A program made the translations under genes and the position numbers. Below are positions 32,420 to 43,759 of a stretch of 64,000 nt of DNA, piece by piece. Position 1 is the stretch's first letter. Every line of letters starts with the position of its first letter. The stretch comes from Isoetes taiwanensis (taxonomy: Eukaryota > Streptophyta > Lycopodiopsida > Isoetales > Isoetaceae). The notes under the pieces are model-generated. The model was not told the DNA's origin and ran no database searches. It saw only the letters and a program-made list of their open reading frames with translations. The stretch covers positions 24,231,189 through 24,295,188 of the forward strand of contig JAJEKV010000001.1 of the NCBI GenBank assembly GCA_021234155.1, given 5' to 3'.

Positions 32420-34073
32420 TGTGACGTCCCCTACTCGCATACGGTGCACTCACCGTATACAAACAGGAGTTCATCCCCCATACCGGCTCCATGCCGATCT
32501 GGGGCCCTCCACATAACACCGCAACCCCGGCCTGGTTCCGATTGGGAAGAGTGAAGGGGTCATTTTACCCAGATCTCCCTCGGGGCCTACCTAGGCTGCG
32601 GAAGCGTAAACATACATGTCGATTATATAACATAAGCACATATCCACCTCGAAGGGTGGTCCATCAACATCTGCATAGACAATGATCAAAGACGATACAT
32701 ATGGGAAATCCTACCCAAGGCTCGGACTCAAAGGGATGATCGACGGCTTGGGTCTCGGAGTTCATTGCGGGGCGAAATTCATGGCAATGGATTTGGCCGG
32801 CATATGAACATGGCATAGGGTTGTCCACTCCATCCGCCCTCCCGTGCACACTTTGCGAGTAGGCTGAAAAGTGTCGGGACTGATCGTAGCCCGCGGGATG
32901 CATAGCCGAAGGCTATTCACGGGTTTCATCCCCGGTTCGATGGGGCAGGAAGGGATCACTCCTCCGAGATCTACATTTGACTCAAGGTGACTAGAGGGCC
33001 CTTTGCAGAGTAGTTGAATGAACTGGAAAGTGTACACCACTTCACGGGTGTGAATCCATGCCTCACCCCTTTTCGGTGGTGAGCCATTAGACCTAGTTAC
33101 AATGATCTCTGGTAGGCCTTACACACCAGAGGGATCGTTCAAGAGTCAGGACATGAACCTCCTTCTCAGCCAGTCTGGCCCCTTCACCCACAACCCGGTG
33201 TGGTTCTTGTACACAGGCCGAATCTACAGTGTGCTAGAGAGGCTACTCTAGGAGCATCAACTACAAAGCTTTAGGTCTCTACCCCCCCTTCCCAATACAA
33301 GGAGTTCATAGAGATACATCATCCATATACTTCACAGAGAACTAAAGAACTAGATCTAATCTACATCATAGAGTTAGGTTCTTTAGTTAGAATCTGCTAT
33401 CTAGAGATCTAGAGGGCTGCTATGGGCAATATAAGAGGCTAAACCCTCTTGATTCGATGGCTAAAAGAGGGTTTAAGCTATTTAATTGCCTAAATACCGA
33501 TCCCCGAGGGACTCCTCGACTGAGCTCGACCATCCCCAAGCGCTTTCGAATCAAGAGAAACTAAGGATACAATTCTCTCAGGCAGAGTCTGGAGGGCGGT
33601 TTTGGCTGTTGAGGCAGCCAAAACAGAGTTCTAAAACCCTAGAAACGAAAATTGGGCAAGTTAGGGTTTCCCTCCCTTAATAGACAAGGGGTTGGCTAGG
33701 GTTTCCAATTATCCCCTTTAGGCATGTGGGATAATTGGGAATGGGCCCACTTGCCTTTAATGGATAGGTGGCAAAATGTGCCCACATGGAAATGTGTGCC
33801 CACATTAATGTGTACATTGGAGAATGTGCACATTAATTGCACCTATGGGTGTGGCCCACTTGGCATGAAGTGGCCATATGGGAAAATGTGCACCTAAGTG
33901 AATGTGCACATTGTTTAATGTGTACATTAATAAATGCACACTCCTTGCACGTTGCCCCCTAGGGCTACTAGCCTAGCTACACGTTGGCGTACACGTCAGT
34001 CGGGGTGGCGTGTACGCGTGACGAGGCAGTACAGTATACGTCCTGAGACCGTATACTGTCCTGGAACGTCACA
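32420..34073 (-). repeat. LTR (5' LTR in element orientation)
   Basis: It is 1654 bp. The plus strand begins TGTGACGTCC and ends GAACGTCACA, so its two ends are inverted (TGTGACGT/ACGTCACA). It pairs with 19568-21222. Confidence 0.93.
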
Positions 34074-34078
34074 GTTTT
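34074..34078. repeat. Target-site duplication of the gypsy element (right)
   Basis: gtttt follows the LTR end CGTCACA. It is identical to 19563-19567. Confidence 0.9.
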
Positions 34079-35395
34079 GCATCAAAGGAAATTAACGTTG
34101 AAGACATTCCTGCAATGGAAGTTGAAATTGTAGAGACTTTGTGTATGCTTGAGATGATTTTCCCCATCAGCTTCTTTGACCTACAAGTAAGTACAAGATA
34201 CTTTATAGATTATAACTTTGAAATATGGGAAGATTATGTTTATATGCTAGGTGCATCTACTACTACATTTGCCACGAGAAATTATGCTCGTTGGTCCAGT
34301 TCCATCTAGGTGGATGTTCTTTTTAGAGCGATATATGAAAGTTTTGAAAGGATTTGTGCGGCAAATGGCAAAGCCCGAAGGTATTATTGCTGAGGGACAT
34401 TTGGTACAAGAGACATTATTTTTTCTTACTGAAGCTACGACCTCAGTACATCCTAATGCACCTAGAATATGGAAAAAAGATATCGACGAAGAGCTAGAAG
34501 GTGAAGTGTTACAAGGATTGGGTAAGGAAGTGTTTGTCATTAACAATATTGAAAGCCTTGGACGATGGCATGAATTATATGAGAAGGCTCATGATGAGAT
34601 AAAAAAGGCTAGAGAAGCGTATGCACGAGAAAACAGAGTATCTCGAAGAGGGAGATTAAGATATCCAGATTATCTAGAGGATTTACCTTCATCAATGCCA
34701 AATTGGTGGTTGGTCCAAGAGATGGACAAAGCAAACGAGAAAGGCGAGAAGATATCCATTGATGACTTCAACATTGCTTTAGGTTGTGAGAGGAAGGTAA
34801 TGTTCCTATTAAAGAAATTTCAGTCCTATTCATATTTTAGAGATATCAATCTAATATATATGTTGTTGTAAACTATGAGCAATGTTTTCCAATTTGTATT
34901 TTGTTATCAAATTATGACTAATGCTTCTTATTCTCACTTGTAGATAAGATATCATTCTTCAATGTGGGAATATGGACAACACTTTCGTATTGAGGAAGTT
35001 GATAAAGGTCGTGTCACTTTTGACTCTGGAATAATGGCTTCCTTTCTTCAAAGGAGTCAATGTAGTGTCGGCGACATAAATCCTATTGATGGCAATCCTA
35101 TTGGAGTTATTACCCAAATCATGGACTTGAACTTTCGTTCATTCCATGTGAACGTGCTAAAGGCCAAATGGTTCAAAAGACAAACCCAAGGAAGAAATCA
35201 AACCTTTCGAGTACACCCTTCTGGATTCTATGAGGTAGACACTTCACATGTCTTAAGAGATCTAGACGAACGTTTTATATCTCCTAGTCAGGTGAAGCAA
35301 GTATTTTTCCATGATAATCCTAGGGATAAGAAATGGCGGATGATGGTTCATTCACAACCAACTTCTCGAAGAGTTATTGCCAAGCCTATCCTCAA
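34079..35395 (+). pseudogene. CACTA transposase, middle and DUF4218/DUF4216-like exons
   Basis: The coding parts are as follows. 34079-34188 reads 'VEIVETLCMLEMIFPISFFDLQ' up to a GT donor. 34250-34794 begins 'HLLLHLPREIMLVGPVPSRW', then 'FLERYMKVLKGFVRQMAKPEG' (the DUF4218 signature of tnp2-type transposases), and ends 'IALGCERK' at a GT donor. 34944-35395 reads 'RYHSSMWEYGQHFRIEEVD', then 'GVITQIMDLNFRSFHVNVLKAKWF' and 'VKQVFFHDNPRDKKWRMMV' (DUF4216-like). It runs to the unclassified insertion at 35396. These exons are open and better preserved than the N-terminal part. GT-AG introns fit at 34189-34249 and 34795-34943. Confidence 0.88.
35385..35395. repeat. 11-bp target duplication of unclassified element (left)
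   Basis: cctatcctcaa precedes the insert and recurs at 41973-41983. A related cccatcctagg lies between the two element halves at 40839-40849. Confidence 0.85.
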
Positions 35396-35397
35396 CG

Positions 35398-35551
35398 CCA
35401 CGATTCTATTGCAATAGCAATAGAATCGACATTCCTTGGATGGGGACGCCCTATCTTGCTCTCCTATTTATACCGCCTTCTTCCTCTTTTCCAGCCATCG
35501 GCGTTCTCTTGAGCTCCTTTCTATTCTACTCATTTTTGGCTCCACAAGTTT
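35398..35551 (+). repeat. 154-bp perfect direct repeat with hairpin and TATA box, copy 1
   Basis: It appears identical to 40854-41007. The arms CGATTCTATTGC and GCAATAGAATCG around aata form a 12-bp perfect stem at 35401-35428, and ctatttatacc at 35459-35469 could serve as a TATA box. Identity over the whole block contrasts with the different sequence after it. Confidence 0.93.
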
Positions 35552-38351
35552 GCTTCCTGCTTGATTTTTCCTACCAAGGGTTTGATTGTCAAGTGTTGGA
35601 TTGCTTCCTTCCTGGTTTTCCTACCAGGCAGTTTGATGGTCATGGGTTGGATGGCCAGCTACTTAGAAGCTTTGCGTTTATGGTTTTGTTAGAGTTGTGG
35701 CGAGTAGCAGCTGGGATGGATTTCTCCACTTGGGACACATCGATTGTTGTGCCAGTCCGGTTAGTACTTTCCAATTCTTTCTTTCTGTCTAGGCTCCGAA
35801 TCATTGGAAACCGTGATAGAGGTTGCCCCTTTTTGTTCTGGGTATCTGCATGTGCCCCATTTTTTCAGTACGATTCCCTGGTTGTGGTTTCGTTTAGATT
35901 ATTTTGCTGCAAAGGATGCCTTTCTCAGATTTTCTGGTATTTCTTGTTCTTTTTGAATTTCAACTTCGCTTATGGCTAAGGGTTCGATCTGGATTGCTTT
36001 GATTCTAATTCAGTACTCTTCTCTCTTTACCTCTTTTACCGGAGTGCATCTTGGAGAGCGATGCCTGATTCGTTGGAGCCAGCAGTGCCAGGGCCAGTAT
36101 TTTGCTCCCTGGCTGATCGGTCTGTGCCGGACCTATTCTGCAATGATATTCGATCTCAAGCCAGGCCTCCACTGCCTAGTCGGATCACTCGACCGGATCC
36201 ACAGGTTTGCCAGATTCATAGAATTGCTACAGGAATCTGCTGTAAGTTCACCTTTCTTTCATTCTAATTACTCTTCGATTTCGCTGCATGCCCGAGCACT
36301 TTTCCATTCTTACCATTGCTATTTCTCCCATCATATCGGATTAGTTCGAAACTGCCCGAATTTTGCTTCGCTTCATTCTGATCTGATTTCTGGGTGGGTC
36401 TGCCAATTCCGATCTGTTGAGGGTCGGTTGTGATTTCCTTTGGATTCTTCTGCAGTTAGATTTCTATTCTGGGTTGAGTTGTTTACTATATTGAGTTCGC
36501 CACCGCCGTTGCAATTTATTGTTCCAGGGGATACAGGGACCTGGTTCCCCTTAGAACTTTGTTAGTTCTAAGGGTTTGTAAATGTTGGTATCCCAGTTGA
36601 CTTCCTTTTTTCTCATGGTTTTCTTAACAGTTTTTTACAAGGGTGTTTTCAAGTGCTGGCCCCAACTTATCAACACGGAGTTGCTTAAGGTTGCTCATCA
36701 TGGCGGATTACGTGAGGAAATCAATGGTGGCTTTGATCATATACATGTGCAAGGGTTACATGGGAACCGGCTAATATATTTCTTAATACGATGTACATGA
36801 TCTATTCCGGTAAGATGCCTTGCGACCTACTCTGCTGTACAAGTGACATGAGAGTAAGTTTTGCATATAGGGTTTGCTATTCATAATGCATCTTGAAGCT
36901 TTGTTTTAGTGGTTCTCCTTGTTCGTGTCTCTTGATGTTGATAGGCTGTACTTTTCTTATTCCCTTGAATCGATATTTTAAGCGTATATGCTTCTTACAT
37001 GCATTTGTTGTCCTCCTAGCAATAATGTTGAATGTTTTATAGCATGTGTACAATGGACATTGCATTGGCATATTCTGCATAGGCGTTTCATCCTGTTGTG
37101 ATCAGGGGGTATTGTATTTTTACATTTGATGTCATACGGATTGAATGGAAATTTATCGCTTTTGGTTTCTTCTAACTCAAGTTGCATGGTTTTTCTTTGT
37201 AACGATGTGAGTCGCTCATAATCGAGGTCCGCATCTCCCTTCGAACACCAGTTTGATGTCTCTCTGGCTTTGTACTCCCTATCATGGACACTTGAACGTA
37301 ATTCTTTGCCATGTACATTTATCATGGTTGCACCCTCTGGCTCCGAGGATAGGGATCATTGTACATGTGTATCAAGTCCACTTTGCCCATTGTTTGTTCA
37401 GTTTGTCTGCAATGTTTGGAACCATTCATTTGCTCATTGGGGTCGTTGGTTGGTATCTCTTGGTTTTATGTTGCACAGTTACGTATGAGTTAGTTGCGCC
37501 CAATCTCTCCTTCCTTTGAATGTGTATCTTTGCCATGACTTTTGGTCCCATGGGTCTTATTTCTTGATTTTTTAACACTTCCATTTTTTCCTTTGGCTAT
37601 CTCTATGCTCCCTTGACTTGTTGGATCACATTCGAGTACCATATGTGCTTGTGTAACTGTGGTTAGGTTGGTACGTCCCTTACTTCATGCTTGTTTTGTT
37701 CCTCGATGTGGTCCTTATGCTCACATGGTCTAGCTTTTATTTTGTGATTCTCGTTCTTTCTGCTTTTTTGAGTTTCAATACTATTTGGTGGTTATGGATT
37801 TCAGACTCATGCCCATGTTTTCGCTTTTAGAGCTAGTCACTGATGTTGTAGGGAGGTCCTTGTAATCTCCTCAGGGCTTTCGCTTATCTTCATAGGCTTT
37901 ATTCTTTCGCTTTTCTTAATTCCTCCGTCTATATGGCTTGCTGTTGTCATCAGGTTTCTCCTTCACTTGCTAACCCCCTTCTTCTCTTCCTTTGTGTTAA
38001 GTTCTATCATAAATGTCTTGTCCCATTCAACCGTGTTTGCATCAGTGCGCCCTGTTGCTTTGTGGGTTCTTGTATTCCATGTATCTTATGATGTGCCCTT
38101 CGTCTATTTTTCATTCTTTTATGTCTTCCATTTGTTGTGCTTTGTACGTCTATTCTTGATCCCATTTTTTCCATCCACTTCATCTATTGCATTCGAAGGT
38201 CCATTTGAGTTGCTTCCTCCAGGAGACAGATGCCCAGAGGTCCTAGACAGCATATATACAAGGCCAGGTTTCTAGGAGTTCTACAAGTTGCCACTTCCTG
38301 GAGCGCTGGATTGCGCGATCATCTCAAGGTTGTCCTACCCTTTAATATTTT

Positions 38352-40800
38352 TTGTCAAACTTCTTCTTCTTGAAATGCGCTCTTTGCAGGTTTATTATTT
38401 CACTTTTTGTCTTTTTTAATTTTCATATTGCCTTTGTTCTTCTGTGTATAGTTCGATGTCATATAGTTTGTGCAACTACCTTATTTCATGTTGGTTCATC
38501 CTTCGTCGCTTGTTTAGTCTCATTGATCACCTTAAACACTGCTCTGTCGTTTCATTTGGTGACTTTGTTATTTTCATATCCTCTTGTCGTTGTGATATTC
38601 GTTGATTTTCTCTGCGATGTTCTGACTCATTGTCCCAGCTTTCCTGCTTAGCTTGATATATTTCCTAGCTTTGATCCGATTCTTTGTTCTTTCTTCGCCT
38701 CGAGTTGGTTCCTTTTATTTGTTTTTATATATCAACTTCCCATTGCCTCTTTTATCCCACTTATTTCTTGTTTTTACTCTGCATGTCGCATTTGTCCGCT
38801 CTTGTTAATTTATTTTTTCTATGTTTTTCACATATTTTTAGTTCCTTTCTTGTTCTTTTATAGGTTCTTGTTTGTGTTTCCTTTGTCAGTTAATCTTAGA
38901 TTCTCATTTAGTGCTTTGTAGTTCAATTTTTTGTTTGTTTTTTGTTTTACTTCAATTTTTGGTTTACCTCGCTCTTTGTATTTTAGTGTTAGTGCCTTTT
39001 TTAGCTTTTTAAGTTCATTTTTAGGCATTTTTTCTATGTACCCCCTTTGCTCCACATATTCATCAAGATCCTTTCTAGTTCACTCTCCTTCATTTATTCT
39101 TAACCTCTTAAATCGCCTTGGGTCCTTTCTTTATTTACCTAGTGAGAGGGTCGTGATTTGTCCTTTCAATTTAGTTTAATGTCTTGACACGACTTGGCTC
39201 ATTTGCTCCTATTTGTTTTGTCTGGCCCCTGTTTGTATTTGGCCTTGTGTTGGACTAACACTTTGCATTGCATATATTTTACATGTCGACTCGGATTCCA
39301 TGCCCTTATATTTTCACATGTGGTTCTACTGGTTTATCTTTTCTATCGGTTTGTTAGATAGTTCTATTTACACATTACCTTAGGTTGTTCTGCTTTTAAT
39401 GTTTTGGTTGCGATTGTTTTCATTGCTCCGCTGTGTCATTGTACCTCTTTTTAGTTATATGTTTTCCATAAGTATCAAATTTTCCATTGTTTCCTACATG
39501 CTCCATTTGCTGTAGCTATTTGGTTAGGTCACATTTTCTCTATTGACAGTCCTATTATGCCTGATGCACGTTGTTTCATCAGTCTCTCGTTGGTGCCCCA
39601 TTGGCTTTATCGATTCTTGGTATTGCAGAAACCTTAGATCATATTATCCCATTTGTCGCTTGTTCCTTTTTCCAATTTGCTCTACTTGGCCATGTTGCGC
39701 CTTAGGTCTTTGTTCTCCGTTTATTGCATTGATCCCGTTCCACATGCATACCTCTTATCCTATTAGTTTGGTGTTAATAGTCTCGCATTCAATTATTCCA
39801 GTTCTCAGTCCATGTTCTCACGTTGGTTCAATTTTATTCCACTGGGCCCCTTCTTGACTCATTTTCTCCTTCAGTTTCCAGTCACAGTTTTATTTCTCTC
39901 TCTTGCTCTTTTTCTCTGAAGTTTTTGAGTCTATGTATTTCCTTCATATTTTTCTCATCTATTGCCCGTAGTTATGTTTGTTCTTTAGCTCGCTTTCGTA
40001 TATTTGGACTCCATTAATCATGGTTTACTCGCTCCTTCTGTCTCATTTGCGTCTTTGGACCATTACCTTTGCCTTATTTCATTTCCTCTCATTATTTCCC
40101 TTGTTTTGCCTTTAGCATCGTTTTTATGATGGCGTCGCTTTCTGTTTGGAATCTCTCTTCGCATAATGTTGTTGTCTCAGGTGTGCCTTGTTATTGTCAA
40201 GTTTGTTGATCTCCATTTCCTTGATCTAGTTTGTCTTTTTAATCGTTGTCGTCTCCTTGTTCTTTTCTCAGTTGTCCATTTTCTCCCCGCCAGTCCTGGC
40301 TTTGACTGAATATGTCATTGTTCAATCTCTTCCCTTGTCTGATATCCTCTTTGACCCCGTTATCTCCTTTGTGTAGTGCCTTTTTTGCTTTTACTTTAAT
40401 TGGCCTCTTTTTTCCACTTGTCGGCCTTACTTCATTCATCCCATCGACTCCTTTTGTTCCCAGTCCATTATGTTTGTGCATATTTACCTCCTTTGCTTCT
40501 TTTATCTTTGGGCTTACTTGCACCTTTGTATTACGCTAGTCCTCTGGATTACATATTTCTACCTTTATTATGTTTCTTCTTGCTTCGTCTCACTTCTCTT
40601 TCTCTGTTGGCATCCATATATCATGCTTTGTGCCTCCTGCATGGATTATCCCAGTTACTCTATCCTCCTTGCGTCGCAGTTTCTTTGTTTGCTTCCTTGC
40701 CTGATCTTTTCCAATCGTCTCTTCTGCCAATTTCTTCATGCGTTTCGCTTTTGGACAGTTTTCCCTTGTCATCTTGATTTGATCTATTCTTTTTGAGGTT
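38352..40800. other. Pyrimidine-rich interior of the unclassified element
   Basis: Strong T/C bias on the plus strand gives a series of 60-125-codon plus frames full of Phe, Ser, Leu and Cys. I see no motif, no conserved start and no splice pattern, and I treat them as composition artefacts. Confidence 0.5.
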
Positions 40801-40853
40801 GATTCCTCTTCTATCGGCCAACTACTTGTTTCATAGGACCCATCCTAGGAATG

Positions 40854-41007
40854 CCACGATTCTATTGCAATAGCAATAGAATCGACATTCCTTGGATGGG
40901 GACGCCCTATCTTGCTCTCCTATTTATACCGCCTTCTTCCTCTTTTCCAGCCATCGGCGTTCTCTTGAGCTCCTTTCTATTCTACTCATTTTTGGCTCCA
41001 CAAGTTT
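40854..41007 (+). repeat. 154-bp perfect direct repeat, copy 2
   Basis: Matches 35398-35551, including the hairpin (40857-40884) and the TATA-like box. After 41007 the sequence differs from copy 1. Confidence 0.93.
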
Positions 41008-41225
41008 CCCGCCCCCCCTCTCCCTCTGATATATTTGACCTTGTTTCATTTCTTCACCCGACTTCTCGTTTTTCATATTTCGTTCCTTTATTAAAGTTGT
41101 TCCTTTCTTTTTAGTCTATGTCTGTCGAATCTTCTTTACTTCTCGAGTCACCTTGTAGCCCCTGATTTCCTCCATGCCTCCTTTCTATCTTTTTTGGAAG
41201 TGCATATGTTCTTATTTTTTCAGGT

Positions 41226-41576
41226 TTCTCGGTGTGGCTCTGTCGCCTCTGAGACTTTCTTATCATTTGTGGTTATGGCCTTCGAGATATGATTTCTTGT
41301 TATTTTTTCTTGGCGTGGCGACTATTTTATTTATTCATTCATGTTTTTTCTCGGTGTGGCATTGTAGCGCCTCAGTCAATATTTTATTATTCTTATTTTC
41401 TCTCGGCGTGGCGTTGTTGCCTCCGAGATCATATTTATTGTTTTTTCTCGGCGTGGCGCTGTAGCCTCCGAGGCAGCACTAATCGGTTGTTTTTTCCCGC
41501 GATGGTCATTCCACGGACGGTTCCCGATTAGTCGGCTGTTGTTTCTTTCTCGGCGTGGCCTTGGAGCCTCCGAGTC
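41226..41576. repeat. Cluster of CTCGG...CCGAG hairpin units
   Basis: Four to five units of the form TTTTCTCGGYGTGGC...GCCTCCGAG (about 26-30 bp) occur near 41226, 41350, 41400, 41445 and 41550, separated by T-rich spacers. Each folds into a short stem CTCGG/CCGAG with GGC/GCC inside. The units differ by single bases, and the first is the most diverged. Confidence 0.7.
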
Positions 41577-41972
41577 TTCTTGCCTATGGCATCTAACATT
41601 GACGGGTTATTTTTCTTTCAGCCTTGATTCTGCAGGATTGTTTACGGTCTCATGGTTGCCATAATGCGTGGGGTCGTGCTTCAACTATTTGCTTGGGTTT
41701 CCTCAAAAACCTAAGAAGGCGTGGTTCTTCTTTCCAATGAGGAGCAGTCACTGGGTCTTCTCACCTTTGCATCGACCAAGTGGCAGATAAAACCATTTTT
41801 TATGTTGTATTCTTCAGTATCATCATGCTCTCGATGATTGTCTAGTTTCGGAGCATTTAAAGTTCATATTTCCAAATTTGTCTACCCCTAGTGAGGGATC
41901 CATTTGTACTCAATGTTTTACAAAGCTCAATGAGAACACCACTTCACGCGGCCAACTACTTGTTTCATAGGA

Positions 41973-41983
41973 CCTATCCTCAA
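41973..41983. repeat. 11-bp target duplication of unclassified element (right)
   Basis: cctatcctcaa, identical to 35385-35395. Confidence 0.85.
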
Positions 41984-42286
41984 TGATGCTAATTGTGACA
42001 CCCAAGGATCATCATCTGATATTCCACTTCCTGAGTTGGAGTTGATTGACCCAGTTGAAGAAACCATTAACCACGAGCATGATTCACAATTAGAGGACCA
42101 TCAAGGCCTTCAGGTAAGGTCTCCAATGCATAGCCCAGAACATTGTATACTTGATGACTACTTTGATGAGGAGAACGACATAGAAAATGGGACACAGAGA
42201 CATGTATCGCGGCTCCCTTTGCAATTGGATGATGATGAAATAGAAGAAGTTGAGCAGGATTTGCTATATGACATTACTAAAGACTA
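41984..42286 (+). pseudogene. CACTA transposase, C-terminal acidic tail
   Basis: The frame continues directly from codons before the insertion (…KPILN, then DANCDTQGSSS after it). It runs through an acidic tail ('IPLPELELIDPVEE', 'DDYFDEENDIEN', 'LQLDDDEIEEVEQDLLYDI') to a stop at 42284-42286. Acidic tails are common at the end of these transposases. Confidence 0.8.
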
Positions 42287-42599
42287 GTTCAATGATTTTT
42301 TTTTAAGTATATGTCATTGTCATTGAGGAATATTGTATTGAGATCCTCTTGATACAATTGCTAATATTATGTATTGGTGAACTTTTAAATCACATGAGAC
42401 AAGTATGATAATGCACACTTTATTGTATATTCATAGCCTTGGCAATCTTGTTCTAGCCACATAGGTATGTATGAAATGAGGACTTTTGAGAAAATGAAAA
42501 ATGTAGAGAAAGAGTAGTTATATTAAGAGTGTATAGACAAATGGTTATTTGAATAGATGGCAAGTGTCTCTTTTGGTATCTTTGCATATGGGATTATTC

Positions 42600-43759
42600 A
42601 AAAGGCTTAAAATGAATAGTAAAGTGCATGACTATAAGTAGAGTGCATACGATATGAGTCAATGGTATAAAGTTAGACATAGAGTCAATGATAGCATCAG
42701 CTCTAGACATAATGTACAAACAAGAGTTAGATCACATGTTAGCATGAGTAGTAGAGTTCAGACCATCGAATGAGTCAATAGTAGCATCGCACATAGGGTT
42801 AGAAATAGAGTCAAAGTAGCATCTAATATAGAGTCACCGATAGAGTCGAATTGAAACTAATGATAGTGTCGCACATAGCTCGTAAGTAGAGGTCAACATA
42901 AAGTCAAGCATAAGGCCAATTGTAAGGTCGTAACTAGAGTCACCGGGTAGAGTCCTAATTGGAACTAATGATAGTGTCGCACATAGCCGGGTAGAGGTCA
43001 ACATAAAGGCAAGCATAGCGCCAATTGTATGGTCGAACCAGAGTCGATGACGGTATGCTTGAACCCAATGCCAATACCTTTGACTCATAGTGCATCGCTT
43101 GTTACGCCGCTTATAACGCCGCTTATAGCAAAGGATTGGTTAAAGTAATATAGCATCATCTTTAGAGTCGAGACATAGCGCCGGAAGTAGAGGTCAACAT
43201 AAAGTCAAGCATAGCGCCAATTGTAAGGTCAGAACTAGAGTCACTTGTAGAGTCAATTGAACTAATGATAGTGTCGACATAGCCGTAAGCAGAGGTCAAC
43301 ATAAAGTCAAGCTGTGAAGGCCAATTGTATAGTCGAACTAGAGTCGATGACGGTATGCTTGAACCTAATGCCAACACCTTTGACTCATAGTGCATCGTTA
43401 CGCCGCTTATAACGCCGCTATAGCATTAGATTGGTTAAAATGATATAGCATCATCTTTAGAGTCAGACATAACGTCAAAATTAGAGTCAGATGACATGTA
43501 TATTTGAACCTAATGTTAACACCTTTGACTCATCGTGCATCAGCTTCTACCTTAGCTATAACGTCAGTTGTAGCGTTAGATTGGTTAAAATGATATAGCA
43601 TCATCCATAAAGTCAGATATAACGTCAGAATTAGCAGCAGAGAAATATCTAACTATAAGTGCTGCTAATAACTACAGAACATTGTTTTCGCCTCAAAAAA
43701 CATCAGAAATATCTTTCTGACGCTAAAACTGACTCTAATACCCCCTTCCTCTTGTAGTG
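42600..43759. repeat. CACTA subterminal repeat region and 3' terminus
   Basis: Short words (agagtca, ataacgtcag, gtcaacataaagtcaagcat) recur throughout. A ~125-bp unit beginning 'ttgaaccYaatg' and containing 'cacctttgactcat' and 'atatagcatcatc' occurs at 43048, 43350 and 43503. A ~55-bp unit with 'gaggtcaacataaag' occurs at about 42889, 42983, 43188 and 43290. The element ends in cccccttcctcttgtagtg (43741-43759). Subterminal repeats are where CACTA transposases bind. Confidence 0.85.

Larger units (their letters stand above)
19568..34073 (-). mobile_element. Ty3/gypsy chromovirus, 14.5 kb, minus strand
   Basis: It is a complete-looking LTR retrotransposon with 1.65-kb LTRs (TGTGACGT...ACGTCACA-type ends in the right LTR), a 5-bp gtttt target duplication, a primer-binding site for initiator tRNA-Met and a purine tract. 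Order on the minus strand: LTR, primer site, two accessory units (31764-30540 and 29821-28760), gag-like region, aspartic protease, reverse transcriptase, RNase H, integrase, chromodomain, LTR. This order with a chromodomain is the chromovirus branch of Ty3/gypsy. Frameshifts occur in all pol domains and a CACTA-like element interrupts the RT/RNase H junction, so this copy is not active. It inserted into the CACTA tnp2 gene. Confidence 0.93.
35396..41972. mobile_element. Unclassified 6.6-kb insertion made of two element copies in tandem
   Basis: It interrupts the CACTA coding sequence with an 11-bp duplication, and removing it restores the frame. It is built as copy 1 (35396-40838) and copy 2 (about 40850-41972). 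Both begin with an identical 154-bp block (35398-35551 and 40854-41007) and end with cggccaactacttgtttcat plus agga. The 154-bp block contains a 12-bp perfect hairpin and a TATA-like ctatttatacc. The interior is pyrimidine-rich on the plus strand and gives many hydrophobic Phe/Ser/Leu frames that I do not accept as genes. No transposase, TIR or LTR signature was found. A non-TIR Mutator-like element is one possibility because of the long target duplication. Confidence 0.75.
17821..43759 (+). mobile_element. CACTA/EnSpm transposon, nested with later insertions
   Basis: The tnp2-type transposase exons (17821-19562, 34079-35395, 41984-42286) run in order on the plus strand. The 3' terminus is 43741-43759, reading inward as CACTACAAGAGGAAGGGGG, the typical CACTA terminal inverted repeat. 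It is preceded by about 1.1 kb of subterminal repeats. The element is interrupted by a truncated LINE (18520-18634), a Ty3/gypsy retrotransposon (19568-34073) and an unclassified element (35396-41972), each with target duplications that restore the CACTA sequence when removed. The 5' terminus was not found, so the start given is only the first recognisable exon. Confidence 0.85.

Noticed and set aside
37967-40800. Many 60-125-codon plus-strand frames (hydrophobic, Phe/Ser/Leu/Cys-rich)
   Set aside because: They come from strong pyrimidine bias. They overlap one another in different frames and have no conserved motif or consistent start.
35398-41007. An LTR retrotransposon with 154-bp LTRs
   Set aside because: The repeats lack TG...CA ends and a primer-binding site, and the target duplication lies about 1 kb beyond the second repeat, not next to it.
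35396-41972. Helitron
   Set aside because: There is a hairpin near one end, but no TC...CTRR termini. An 11-bp target duplication is present, whereas Helitrons insert between A and T without duplication.
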